Of a stretch of DNA of 64,000 nucleotides, positions 1 to 8,013 are shown piece after piece. This DNA comes from GCA-958296115 sp965222445 (lineage in GTDB: Bacteria; Chloroflexota; Dehalococcoidia; Lucifugimonadales; CAJWER01). The notes beneath the pieces were generated by a model that was given only the letters and a program-made list of their open reading frames with translations, did no database searches and had not been told where the DNA came from. The position numbers and the translations under genes were made by a program. The first letter of the stretch is position 1. Every line of letters starts with the position of its first letter. The stretch spans positions 1,116,001-1,180,000 of the forward strand of contig CBDCTY010000002.1 in NCBI GenBank assembly GCA_965222445.1, read 5' to 3'.

Positions 1-2
1 GG

Positions 3-77
3 CGGGCCGTCACGCGCGGCGACGTGCCGGAAGCCGTGGTGGACATGGCGCTGGAGTCGCTGGGCGGGAGGAGCTGA
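3..77 (+). CDS. 3' end of an upstream gene (partial)
   Basis: The frame is open from the window edge to a TGA at 75-77 and encodes a C-terminus ending in ALESLGGRS. The gene begins outside the window. The 24 visible residues carry no motif, so no function can be given. Its stop lies two bases before the likely CTG start of the next gene, and the GGAGGAG that serves that gene lies inside this one, so the two are probably co-transcribed. Confidence 0.5.
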   Translation, partial: RAVTRGDVPEAVVDMALESLGGRS

Positions 78-78
78 C

Positions 79-903
79 CTGCCCCCGGAGTGGGTCTACC
101 TTTTCCTGATCGGCGCCGGCACCGGCGTATTCGGGGCCATGGTCGGCACCGGGGGCGGCGTCGTCCTCGTGCCGGTGCTGCTGCTCTTCTTCGGCATGGA
201 CCCGGTAATGGTGGCTGGGACATCCCTGGCCCTCGTGGCGCTCACCAGCACTTCCAGCGCCCTAATGTACCTCCGGCACAACTTGGTGGACAGGCGCAGC
301 GGGCTCATCTTCATGGCCGCCGCCCTACCAGGGTCCCTAGCAGCCCCCTTCGCAGTGGAGAAGGTGGGGGGCGACGCGTTCCGCGTGATGTTCGGAGCGA
401 TAATCGCCGGGCTCGCGGTCTACCTGCTGTACAGGTCCTCAAGGCCGGGCACGGTGTCGTCGGACATCAGCAGCAGGTTCAAGCCCACGGTGCGGAGCCG
501 CCGCATCCACGCCGACGGGGTGACCTGCGAGTACCGGTTCAACGAGGGACTCGCCGCCCTGTTCAACTTCTTCATGGGGTTCGTGTCCGCGTTCTTCGGC
601 GCCGGAGGCGGGTTTCTCAGGACGCCAGTCCTCGTGACGCTGTTCGGGTTTCCGGTGCGTATCGCAGCCGCGACATCCCTCTTCGCCATGTCGGTGTACG
701 CCACGGCGGGCGCCGGGGTCCATGCGTACCTCGGCCACGTGGAGTGGCTGCCGACCTTCGCGGCCATCGCACCGGGGCTGCTCATCGGAAGCCCGACGGG
801 CGTCTGGCTTGCCAGGAAGACCAAGGGCGTATGGATAGTCGCCATGCTGGCGGCGCTCCTGTTCGTGATGGGGGTCCGCCTGATCTGGCAGGGGTTGGCG
901 TGA
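79..903 (+). CDS. TauE/SafE-family (DUF81) membrane permease
   Basis: This is a polytopic inner-membrane protein of the sulfite exporter TauE/SafE family, which moves small anions such as sulfite or sulfoacetate; the substrate here is unknown. The two halves each carry the family's glycine-rich signature: GTGGGVVLVPVL near the N-terminus and GAGGGFLRTPVLV in the middle. The first ATG (139) would begin inside the first membrane helix and remove part of it. The in-frame CTG at 79 gives a full helix beginning LPPEWVYLFLIGAG and has GGAGGAG 6 nt upstream, so I prefer this rare CTG start. With it the protein is 274 aa, normal for the family. The stop overlaps the tgt start (GTGA), indicating translational coupling. 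The family call is firm; the start is inferred. Confidence 0.85.
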   Translation: MPPEWVYLFLIGAGTGVFGAMVGTGGGVVLVPVLLLFFGMDPVMVAGTSLALVALTSTSSALMYLRHNLVDRRSGLIFMAAALPGSLAAPFAVEKVGGDAFRVMFGAIIAGLAVYLLYRSSRPGTVSSDISSRFKPTVRSRRIHADGVTCEYRFNEGLAALFNFFMGFVSAFFGAGGGFLRTPVLVTLFGFPVRIAAATSLFAMSVYATAGAGVHAYLGHVEWLPTFAAIAPGLLIGSPTGVWLARKTKGVWIVAMLAALLFVMGVRLIWQGLA

Positions 904-2117
904 GCGAACTCTGCCCGCCCCTCTTCACCCTTGAGGCCGTGTCGGGGGCCGCGCGCGGGGGCTTGCTGGACACACCCCACGGGAGGGTAAGTACGCCCGC
1001 GTTCATGCCGGTGGCGACCCAGGGCTCCGTAAAGGCGCTGGACTCCGCGGACCTCGTTCGCATCCGCGCGGGAATCGTCCTGGCGAACACCTACCACCTG
1101 TACCTGCGTCCAGGCGTGGAGGTGATAAGGGGCTTCGGAGGGCTCCACCGCTTCATGGCGTGGGACGGGCCTATTCTCACCGATTCGGGCGGCTTCCAGG
1201 GATTCAGCCTGGAGCACCTGCGCAAGCTGGACGAGGGGGGAATACTCTTCAAGTCCCACCTGGACGGCAGCCCACACCGGTTCACGCCCGAGGCCGTCGT
1301 GGAGCACCAGGAGGGGCTGGGCGCCGACATCATCATGCCCCTGGACGTGTGCGAGCCCGCGGGCGCGGAGAGGGACGCGGTCGAGGGGTCGGTCCGGAGG
1401 ACGCTGCGATGGGCCCGGCGCTCGCTGGCCGCACGCGGCGGCAGCGGCCAGGCACTGTTCGGGATCGTCCAGGGCGGCGTATTCGGCGAACTTCGACGGC
1501 TGTCGGCGGCGGAGACCGTTGCGATGGACTTCCCAGGCTACGCCATCGGCGGGCTCAGCGTCGGCGAGCCGAAGTCGGAGATGTACGACACAGTCGAGCT
1601 CACGGCCGGACTGCTTCCCGCGGACAGGCCGCGGTACCTGATGGGCGTCGGCTCGCCCGAGGACCTGGTGGAGTGCGTCGCCCGGGGCATCGACATGTTC
1701 GACTGCGTGCTGCCTACGCGGATCGCCAGGAGCGGAGCCCTCTTCAGCAGGGAAGGGCGCGTGAACGTCGACACGGCGCCCTTCCGCACCAGGGACGGCC
1801 CCGTGGACGAGGGCTGCGACTGCTACACCTGCGAGACGTTCCCCGCGGCCTATCTCTGCCACCTCTTCCGTGCCAAGGAGCTGCTGGCCTACAGGCTGGC
1901 GACGATCCACAACCTCAGGTTCGTGCTCCGCCTGATGGAGCAGATGCGCGAGGCCATAGTCGCGGACCGCTTCGAGTTGTTTCGGCGCGACTTCGCCGAC
2001 AGGTTCACCCCGCCCGACGAGCGGACCCGGCGCGACCAGAAGCGAAAGTGGCTGAGGGCGATGGCGAGGTCGCGCGCAAGTGCCGGGGACTCGGCGTCCG
2101 AAGGGTCGGCCCGCTAA
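900..2117 (+). CDS. tgt: tRNA-guanine transglycosylase (queuosine pathway)
   Basis: The enzyme exchanges G34 in GUN anticodons for the queuosine precursor preQ1. Visible family features are LTDSGGFQ (substrate-binding Asp), GGLSVGEPKSEMYD, the PRYLMGVGSPEDLVE segment, FDCVLPTR with the catalytic Asp, and the zinc site CDCYTCET followed about 25 residues later by the His of TIHNLRF. The 405-aa length is usual. The GTG start at 900 overlaps the preceding stop codon. The same frame stays open to position 90 upstream, but that extension is the low-complexity shadow of the TauE gene. The stop codon lies inside the left CTAAG direct repeat flanking a palindromic repeat, so an element appears to have inserted exactly at the gene's end. 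Confidence 0.96.
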   Translation: MSELCPPLFTLEAVSGAARGGLLDTPHGRVSTPAFMPVATQGSVKALDSADLVRIRAGIVLANTYHLYLRPGVEVIRGFGGLHRFMAWDGPILTDSGGFQGFSLEHLRKLDEGGILFKSHLDGSPHRFTPEAVVEHQEGLGADIIMPLDVCEPAGAERDAVEGSVRRTLRWARRSLAARGGSGQALFGIVQGGVFGELRRLSAAETVAMDFPGYAIGGLSVGEPKSEMYDTVELTAGLLPADRPRYLMGVGSPEDLVECVARGIDMFDCVLPTRIARSGALFSREGRVNVDTAPFRTRDGPVDEGCDCYTCETFPAAYLCHLFRAKELLAYRLATIHNLRFVLRLMEQMREAIVADRFELFRRDFADRFTPPDERTRRDQKRKWLRAMARSRASAGDSASEGSAR

Positions 2118-2118
2118 G

Positions 2119-2249
2119 AGACTACCTCAAGACATATCTGCAGTGGTGGAGGAGTCCCCTTCGACAGGCTCCCTTCGGCAAGCTCAGGGCGAACGATCTT
2201 TGGATAGCCCGCTCGTGCTGAGCCTGTCGAAGCATCTCTTGAGATAGTC
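2119..2249. repeat. Palindromic repeat R3, copy 1
   Basis: A 131-bp element whose ends are near-perfect inverted repeats (GACTACCTCAAGA on the left, TCTTGAGATAGTC on the right). Inside is a second inverted pair, TTCGACAGGCT and AGCCTGTCGAA. It is flanked by CTAAG at 2114-2118 and 2250-2254, which looks like a 5-bp target duplication. A related copy lies at about 9171-9258. It has no coding capacity. Confidence 0.65.
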
Positions 2250-2305
2250 CTAAGCCGTCTCAAATTCCCGGCCCCTGAGGAGACCCCTGCATGACTGGTC
2301 ACCCA

Positions 2306-2535
2306 ACATGTCATTCCGACCGGAGGGAGGAATCTAATACCAAGTCACCGTGATGCCGCCGTATACGTGCGGCCAGGGAGTGGGTTCCCGCCTTCGCGGG
2401 AATGACGGCTTTACGGCGCGCTCAAAATAAATTGGTATAAGGCGTTCTGCCGGGGTCGTCGCGCCGGTTCAGATGTCATTGGTGACATGGATTTGAGATT
2501 CCTCACTACGCTTCGCTACGTTCGGAATGACATGT
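2306..2535. repeat. GAATGACAT-type palindromic repeat, interrupted by R1
   Basis: Perfect 14-bp terminal inverted repeats, ACATGTCATTCCGA at 2306 and TCGGAATGACATGT ending at 2535, enclose sequence with internal GGAATCT/AGATTCC complementarity. The R1 element at 2338-2437 sits inside it, so R1 came later. A relative lies at 38977-39080. With the R3 copy this accounts for nearly all of the 500-bp gap between tgt and the DUF2851 gene. Confidence 0.6.
2338..2437 (-). mobile_element. R1 miniature element, copy 1
   Basis: A 100-bp element beginning TACCAAGTCACC and ending TTGGTA, flanked on both sides by TAA (2335-2337 and 2438-2440), consistent with a 3-bp target duplication. The interior holds the hairpin TTCCCGCC-TTCG-CGGGAA and is nearly identical to the copies at 28899, 35283 and 56976. 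It encodes nothing. A non-autonomous transposon (MITE) is the simplest reading; TNA-type 3-bp duplications are known for some IS5-family groups. Confidence 0.75.
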
Positions 2536-2606
2536 ATGGGGTTATGCGAACGTCTCCTGAGTGAGGACAGCAGTGGGCCTCCAAGCGTTGGAACCCGGAT
2601 GCCTGC

Positions 2607-2612
2607 TATCAT
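2607..2612 (+). promoter_or_regulatory. Candidate -10 box for a leaderless DUF2851 transcript
   Basis: TATCAT lies 6 nt before the ATG at 2619 and no Shine-Dalgarno sequence is visible. The same geometry recurs in several other genes in the window. No convincing -35 is seen. Confidence 0.35.
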
Positions 2613-2618
2613 GCGGCC

Positions 2619-3869
2619 ATGGTGAGCTCGGTATTGGCAGTGAGGGAGGCCGCCGGCTCAGGGTACAGGCCCGTCGGCGAGCACGCCGTGGCCAGGCTGT
2701 GGAGCAGGGCACACATGCTGCCCCACGGGCTGAAGACGGAGCAGGGTACGCCCTTCCGCGTGGTCTATCCCGGCAGGCCGGGCGGTCCGGCCGGCCCCGA
2801 TTTCGTCGACAGCATCATCGAAACGCCGGGAGGCGAGCGGATCACCGGGGACGTCGAGCTCCACGTCGACGCGCCGGACTGGTACCGGCACGGGCACCAC
2901 GACGACCCCGCCTACAACGGCGTCATCCTGCACGTCGTCATGCGAACGGTGGGACGTAAGGCGTCGACGCACCAGTCGGGCACGACCGTGCCCGTCGTCG
3001 AGCTGTCGGGGACGCCGGACGCCTCCCAGGGCGGTGCGGACCTGCTGCTGGCGAGCCTTAGGGCGGCAAGCAACACAGAGGTCGAAGAGCGGCTGGACCG
3101 GGCCGGCGAGATGAGGTTCCTGGCCAAGTCCGGCGGCTATGCGATGGAGCTCCGGGAGGGAGAGGCGGACCAGGTCATGTACACCGCGCTGCTGGAGGGC
3201 CTGGGCTACGCGGCCAACCGCCGCCCTTTCAGGCTCCTCGCCGGGGCCGTCCCATACTCGTGCATCGCCGACCTGCGCAGCGAGCCGGCCGCTACGCGGC
3301 TGCTCGCGGTCAAGGCCCTGCTGCTGCATGGCGCAGGGCTGCTGGACAGGGCGCCTCCGGAAGACCGCCCGGCGATTTCGGCCCTGCTGGGCCGCCTGCC
3401 CCGACGCCGGCCCATACCGCGGGGCGAGTGGACCACCTCGGGCGTGAGGCCCTCGAACCACCCCGCGAGGCGTGTCCTCGGAGCCGCCTGCATCGCGGAC
3501 CGGCTCCTGGTCGGGGGGCCGGCGGAGTCGATAGCCGACCTGGTGCGCCGGGCCGACGCCAGGGGCCTGGCGGCCATGCTGTCGGCAAGGCCCTTCGTTG
3601 GAGCGGGGCGGGCCCGCGAGCTCGCCGCGAACGCCGCGCTCCCCTTCGCCCACGCCCTCGGCAACGTTAAGGGCGACGGAGAGTTGGGAACGGCAGGCCT
3701 GGAGATGTACGGGCGGCTGCCCGCCCTGCAGGAGAACTCCGTCACGCGGGAGATGCGCCGCATACTCGCCGAGGCAGGCAAGAGCATCGGCCCCGGCGGG
3801 GCCAGGCGCCAGCAGGGCCTGATTCACCTCTACAAAGGCATGACGAGGCGCGCCGTGCCTCTTTCGTGA
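2619..3869 (+). CDS. DUF2851 family protein
   Basis: A 416-aa protein with the conserved N-terminal DUF2851 block: GPDFVDSII, then GDVELHV, DWYRHGHHDDPAYNGVILHVV. The spaced Asp, Glu-x-His and Trp-Tyr-Arg-His-Gly-His residues look like a metal-dependent nuclease core, but that is inference and the family has no established function. The C-terminal two thirds are helical and lead to a QQGLIHLYKG end. The ATG at 2619 is chosen because it begins the conserved region and has a -10-like box just upstream. It is flanked by repeats on the left and by a convergent lipoprotein gene on the right. Confidence 0.82.
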   Translation: MVSSVLAVREAAGSGYRPVGEHAVARLWSRAHMLPHGLKTEQGTPFRVVYPGRPGGPAGPDFVDSIIETPGGERITGDVELHVDAPDWYRHGHHDDPAYNGVILHVVMRTVGRKASTHQSGTTVPVVELSGTPDASQGGADLLLASLRAASNTEVEERLDRAGEMRFLAKSGGYAMELREGEADQVMYTALLEGLGYAANRRPFRLLAGAVPYSCIADLRSEPAATRLLAVKALLLHGAGLLDRAPPEDRPAISALLGRLPRRRPIPRGEWTTSGVRPSNHPARRVLGAACIADRLLVGGPAESIADLVRRADARGLAAMLSARPFVGAGRARELAANAALPFAHALGNVKGDGELGTAGLEMYGRLPALQENSVTREMRRILAEAGKSIGPGGARRQQGLIHLYKGMTRRAVPLS

Positions 3870-3889
3870 TTGCCGCTGCCCCCGGCCCT

Positions 3890-4447
3890 CTAGGGGCCAG
3901 CGGCCTGGTTGAGCAGCCTCTGCACCGCGTCCACGCCGGCCGCGTTGCCGGCCTCCCTGTACAGCTTCAGGGCCTCCTCCAGGTCTTCGATTTCGAGCCG
4001 GGTGTTTCCGAGCTTCCTGTTCAGGGCCGCCCTGTTGAGGTACGGCGTCGGGGAGGTCTTCTTGAGCTCGATGGACTTGTCGAAGTTCTCGAGCGCCAGG
4101 TCGTACTGCTCCTCGTGGTAGTACGCGACGCCGCGGTAGTTGTACGCGATCGCCAGGTCCGGCAGTACCCTCAGCACGATGTCGAAGGACGATATGGCCT
4201 CCTCGTACTGGGCCGCGTTGAGGAGCTGCACCGCCCGCGTGTAGCGGAAGAGCATGTCGGGCGGCTCGGCCGTGGGCTCCGGCGTGGGTGTCGGCTCGGG
4301 TGTCGGCGTCGGCTCGGGAGTGGGAGTCGGCGCCGGCGTCGCCGTTGGCTCAGGAGTGGGCGCGGGCGTAGGTTCGGGCGGCTGGGAGCATGCCAGCATG
4401 AGCATGGCAGCCAAAGCAAGCGCCGTGATGGCCCAGGCTCGCTTCAT
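3890..4447 (-). CDS. TPR-repeat lipoprotein with Pro/Thr linker
   Basis: The start at 4447 gives MKRAWAITALALAAMLMLAC, a lipoprotein signal peptide with the lipid-modified Cys in LMLAC. A TPTPEPTP-type linker of about 45 residues follows, as in many Chloroflexota exported proteins. The last 110 residues form about three tetratricopeptide repeats (AAQYEEAISSFDIVL, LAIAYNYRGVAYYHEEQYDLALENFDKSIEL, PYLNRAALNRKLGN). The longer reading from 4510 adds an unlikely N-terminus. It is probably a surface-anchored scaffold; the partner is unknown. Confidence 0.85.
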   Translation of the reverse strand: MKRAWAITALALAAMLMLACSQPPEPTPAPTPEPTATPAPTPTPEPTPTPEPTPTPEPTAEPPDMLFRYTRAVQLLNAAQYEEAISSFDIVLRVLPDLAIAYNYRGVAYYHEEQYDLALENFDKSIELKKTSPTPYLNRAALNRKLGNTRLEIEDLEEALKLYREAGNAAGVDAVQRLLNQAAGP

Positions 4448-4616
4448 CGTGCTGTCTCCAATGGGCGTGGTGGGACTTCCTAGCGTAGACGCGGTTGAGT
4501 AGGATAGCATAGTGACCTCTTTTCAATAATACGCTCGTGAGGCCGCAAAGGTTGGCACGGGCGGCTGGACCGAGCGACCGGACTGGGGCCGGGAGGCCGG
4601 TCCTCAGGAGAACGGC

Positions 4617-5126
4617 GTGATCAGAGAGCTCGACGGCAAGAAGCCGAGAATAGACCCGACGGCCTTCGTCAGCGAGGCGGCCTACGTGGTCGGCGACGTG
4701 GAGATAGGCGCAGGGTCCAGCATATGGCCCGGGACGGTGATCCGGGCCGACGCCGGGAGCATCGTCATAGGCAGCAACACCTGCATCCAGGACGGCTCCG
4801 TCGTACACGGGGACGACGACGTAGTCATAGGCAACAACGTCGTCATCGGCCACAAGGTGCTGTGCCACGCCAGGACGGTCGGCGACTGGTCGCTAATCGG
4901 CAACGGCGCTACCGTCAACGACGGCGCGGACATCGGCGAGGGGAGCCTCGTCGCCTCTGGTGCCGTCGTGATCGAGAGGATGTCGATCCCGGCCGGCTCC
5001 ATGGTGGTAGGGATTCCGGCCCGCGTCAGGGGGAGCGTGCAGGAGAGGCACACCGAGCTGATCCGGCTGACCGTGGAGGAGTACATCCACAAAGGCGAGC
5101 TCTACCGGTCACAGGGCGGCCTGTAG
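4617..5126 (+). CDS. Gamma-carbonic-anhydrase-like hexapeptide-repeat protein
   Basis: A 169-aa left-handed beta-helix protein of the gamma-carbonic anhydrase/YrdA class. Hexapeptide repeats run through residues 20-125 (VVGDVEIGAGSSIWPGTVIR, VVIGNNVVIGHKVL). The three zinc-binding histidines expected for the class are visible: H64 in VVHGD, and H79 and H84 in IGHKVLCH. The GTG start at 4617 has GGAG upstream. Whether it is an active carbonic anhydrase cannot be told from sequence. It is convergent with argS. Confidence 0.88.
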   Translation: MIRELDGKKPRIDPTAFVSEAAYVVGDVEIGAGSSIWPGTVIRADAGSIVIGSNTCIQDGSVVHGDDDVVIGNNVVIGHKVLCHARTVGDWSLIGNGATVNDGADIGEGSLVASGAVVIERMSIPAGSMVVGIPARVRGSVQERHTELIRLTVEEYIHKGELYRSQGGL

Positions 5127-5145
5127 CCCGACGACCTTCAGCCGC

Positions 5146-6816
5146 TCACATCCTCTCGGGAGCCGCCATCCCCATCAGTGCCAGGCAGCGCGCGAAGACG
5201 ACCCGCACGGCGTCCACCAGCTTCAGCCTAGCCATCGTAATGCCCATATCCGCCGGGTCCTGGGACACCACCCTGCACTGCTGGTAGAAGGGGTGGAAGG
5301 CCTTGGCGAGATCGAGGGCGTAGTGGGGCAGCCCCTGCGGCTCCAGGTTCTCGGCGGCCATCGCCACGACCTCCGGCAGCTGCGTCATCTTGCGGACCAA
5401 CGCCAGCTCGGCCTCGTGGGTAAGCAGGGAAACGTCGCCGCCTTCGAAGTCGATCCCGCGCTCCCGCGCCTCCCTGAAGATGCCGGCGATGCGAGCGTGG
5501 GCGTACTGTATGTAGAAGACCGGGTTCTCCTCCGACTCCCGGATCGCCAGGTCCAGATCGAGCTCCATCTGCGACCCCGGCGCCTTGGACAGGAAGAAGA
5601 AGCGGCAGGCGTCCGGCCCTATCTCGTCGACCAGCTCCTTCAGTGTCACGATGTTCCCGGTGCGCTTTGAGAGGCGGACGGTCGCCCCGCCCCGCTTCAG
5701 CGTTACGAGCTGGTATATCAGCAGTTCGAGGCGGTCCCGGTCGATGCCCAGGGCGGACGTGAACGCCTTCATGAAGCTGACGTGCCCCTGGTGGTCCGCG
5801 CCGAGCACGTCTATCACGCGGTCGAAGCCGCGCTCCACGAACTTGTTGTAGTGGTAGGCTACGTCCGTCGCGAAGTAGGTGGGCGCCCCCGTGCTCCTCA
5901 CGATGACCTTGTCCTCGTCGTCCCCCAGCGCCGACGACCTGAACCATGTCGCGCCGTCCCTGGCGACCAGGTGGCCCCCGTCGCGCAGCATCTCCACGAC
6001 GCGGTCATACTGGCCGCCCGCGAAGAGGCTGCGCTCGCTGAACCAGGCGTCGTACTCGACGTTGAGCGAGCGCATGTCGCGCCTGATCTCTTCGATCATC
6101 CGGCGCAGCCCGATCTGGCCGATCTCCGCAGCCGCGCGATCGGGGTCAATGCCGACGAACCTGTCCGAGACGTCCTCCCTGATCTGCTCCGCGAGGTCGA
6201 TCATGTACGACCCCTCGTAGCCGTCCGGCGGGACTTCGGACGCCTGACCGAAGAGCTGCAGGTAGCGGGCCAGCAGGCTCCTGTTGAAGGCGTCCATCTG
6301 GCTGCCCGCGTCATTGACGTAGTACTCACGCTGGACGTCGTAGCCCGCCGCCGAGAGGACGTTCGCGAGGGTGCTCCCCACCACCGCGCCCCGGGCGTGA
6401 CCCGCATGGACCGGGCCGGTCGGGTTAACGCTGACGAACTCGACCTGCACCCGCGCGCCCGCCCCGGCGTCGACCGTGCCGAAGGAGTCGCCCGAGTCGC
6501 GTATGGGGTCGACCTGGGACGCGAGCCACCCGGGGCTGAGGGCGAAGTTCACGAAGCCCGGCGGCGCGGTCCAGACCCTGGATACCGGACCGCCTGGCGG
6601 CACCCGCTCGGCGATACGCTCCCCGATGGCCATGGGGCTCATGCGCATCTGGCGGGCCAGCCTGAGCGGGAGGCTCGACGCGAAGTCCCCGTGCTCCGCC
6701 TTCTGAGGCCGCTCGACCGCTGCCTCGACACCCTGTGCGGGAGGCAGCGCCCCGGCCTCTTGGGCCTCCGCGAGGGCCGCCTGTACGATGCGGCCTATAT
6801 CGTCTCTGATCGTCAT
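5146..6816 (-). CDS. argS: Arginyl-tRNA synthetase
   Basis: A class I aminoacyl-tRNA synthetase of 556 aa, normal length. The HIGH motif appears as PVHAGHARGA, preceded by VEFVSVNPTGP as in ArgRS. The KMSKS-loop equivalent is VRLSKRTGN. The N-terminal domain (Add-1) with HGDFASSLPL and the C-terminal DALR anticodon-binding domain (ALDLAKAFHPFYQQCRV) are present. No defect is seen. It stands between the carbonic-anhydrase-like gene and selD; the 85-bp gap to selD is unremarkable. Confidence 0.97.
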   Translation of the reverse strand: MTIRDDIGRIVQAALAEAQEAGALPPAQGVEAAVERPQKAEHGDFASSLPLRLARQMRMSPMAIGERIAERVPPGGPVSRVWTAPPGFVNFALSPGWLASQVDPIRDSGDSFGTVDAGAGARVQVEFVSVNPTGPVHAGHARGAVVGSTLANVLSAAGYDVQREYYVNDAGSQMDAFNRSLLARYLQLFGQASEVPPDGYEGSYMIDLAEQIREDVSDRFVGIDPDRAAAEIGQIGLRRMIEEIRRDMRSLNVEYDAWFSERSLFAGGQYDRVVEMLRDGGHLVARDGATWFRSSALGDDEDKVIVRSTGAPTYFATDVAYHYNKFVERGFDRVIDVLGADHQGHVSFMKAFTSALGIDRDRLELLIYQLVTLKRGGATVRLSKRTGNIVTLKELVDEIGPDACRFFFLSKAPGSQMELDLDLAIRESEENPVFYIQYAHARIAGIFREARERGIDFEGGDVSLLTHEAELALVRKMTQLPEVVAMAAENLEPQGLPHYALDLAKAFHPFYQQCRVVSQDPADMGITMARLKLVDAVRVVFARCLALMGMAAPERM

Positions 6817-6901
6817 GGTCAGGACAAGATACCAGACGTTGGAGAAGCCGCCAACGAATTATGGCAGCCTGGCCGTGGCAATTCGGGGGTCTGGAAGTCG
6901 G

Positions 6902-7957
6902 CTACGGCGTGACGCGAATCGCGGCGCTGCCAGCGCCGCCGGGGCCCAGCACGCGGCCCACGATCGCGGCAGCGGCGGAGCCGTGCGCCTCCAGCGCCCG
7001 GACCAGCCTGTCGGCCCTGCTCGGGTCGACGCTGATGAGGAGGCCTCCCGACGTCTGGGCGTCGCACAGGAGGAGCCTGTCGCTCTCCTCCAGGGCCGGG
7101 TCCCAGTCCACGCTGCGGTCCGCCGACGCAAGGTTCCGCCTCGTCCCGCCCGGCGCTATCCCCTGCCCCAGCAGGTCGTGGACGCCCTCCAGCACCGGCA
7201 CGGCCCGCAGGGAGACCTCCGCGGAGACGCCGCTCGCCCGCGTGATCTCCAGCAGGTGCCCGATCAGCCCGAAGCCGGTCACGTCGACGCAGGCATTGGC
7301 GCCGACCTCCACCATGGCGTGGGAGGCGTCCCGATTGAGCGCGACCATGGACTCCACGGCCCCCGCCAGGACCTCCGGGGAGGCCCTGTCCTGCTTGGCC
7401 GCGGTGGTTATCACGCCGGTACCGATCGGCTTCGTGAGCACGAGCGCGTCGCCCGGCATCGCGCCGGCGTTCGTGACCTCGGCCCCGGGCTCGACGACAC
7501 CCGTCACGGCCATACCGAACTTGGGCTCCTGGTCGTCGACGGTGTGTCCGCCGACGATGATCACGCCCGCCTCCGCAGCCTTGGACGCCGCGCCCCGCAT
7601 CACCTCACCGAGGATCTCGACCGGCAGATCCACCGGGAAAGCGGCAACGTTGAGGGCCAGCATGGGGGTCCCGCCCATGGCGTAGACGTCCGAAATGGCG
7701 TTGGCGGCGGCAATCTCGCCGTACGCGAAGGGGTCGTCCACGATTGGGGGGAAGAAGTCGACCGTCTGTACTATCGCAAGCTCGTCGGTGAGCTTGTAGA
7801 CGGCCGCGTCGTCCCCCGTAGACGGGCCGACCAGCAGGGCCGGGTCGGTCATCGGCGGCAGCTGGCGCAGCACCTGCGCCAGGTCGTCAGGACTGAATTT
7901 GCCTGCTCAGCCCGCGCAGCGAGCCAGCGACGTGAGGCGTACCCCGTCAGTCGCCAT
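6902..7957 (-). CDS. selD: Selenophosphate synthetase, selenocysteine-containing
   Basis: SelD makes selenophosphate from selenide and ATP. An apparent start at 7873 (MLRQLPP) would lack the catalytic N-terminus. Reading on through an in-frame TGA at 7909-7907 to the ATG at 7957 gives MATDGVRLTSLARCAGUAGK, with Sec at position 17 and Lys at 20. These are exactly the positions of catalytic Cys17 and Lys20 in E. coli SelD. The rest matches the family (STGDDAAVYKL, VQTVDFFPPIVDDPF, ANAISDVYAMGG, VGGHTVDDQEPKFG, CDAQTSGGLL). A SECIS-like hairpin lies just after the UGA, and TATACT and GGAGGG lie upstream of the ATG. selA, selB and selC are not in the window, so their presence elsewhere is predicted. 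Confidence 0.93.
7880..7905 (-). promoter_or_regulatory. Bacterial SECIS-like hairpin in selD
   Basis: Starting 2 nt after the Sec UGA the transcript can form a lower stem CAGG/CCUG and an upper stem UCA/UGA closing a GUCC loop. The loop GU lies 14-15 nt after the UGA, resembling the SelB-binding apical GU of bacterial SECIS elements. The structure was drawn by eye and no energy was computed. Confidence 0.5.
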
Positions 7958-7985
7958 TCTCAACCCTCCATCATAAGATGGCGCG

Positions 7986-7991
7986 AGTATA
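7986..7991 (-). promoter_or_regulatory. Candidate -10 box for selD
   Basis: TATACT on the minus strand lies about 28 nt before the selD ATG; GGAGGG follows, 7 nt before the ATG. No good -35 is visible. Confidence 0.35.
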
Positions 7992-8013
7992 GCAGAACGC
8001 CTTGCGCTGAGAC

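Noticed and set aside
90..900. Long in-frame extension upstream of tgt (90-900) as part of one 675-aa protein
   Set aside because: The extension is Arg/Gly-rich low-complexity translation of the TauE gene in another frame; tgt begins at GTG 900 by homology.
4260..4370. Tandem repeat at the lipoprotein gene
   Set aside because: It encodes the TPTPEP linker of the TPR lipoprotein; not a separate repeat element.
5782..6912. 376-aa plus-strand ORF opposite argS
   Set aside because: Antisense shadow of argS; composition typical of high-GC complement frames.
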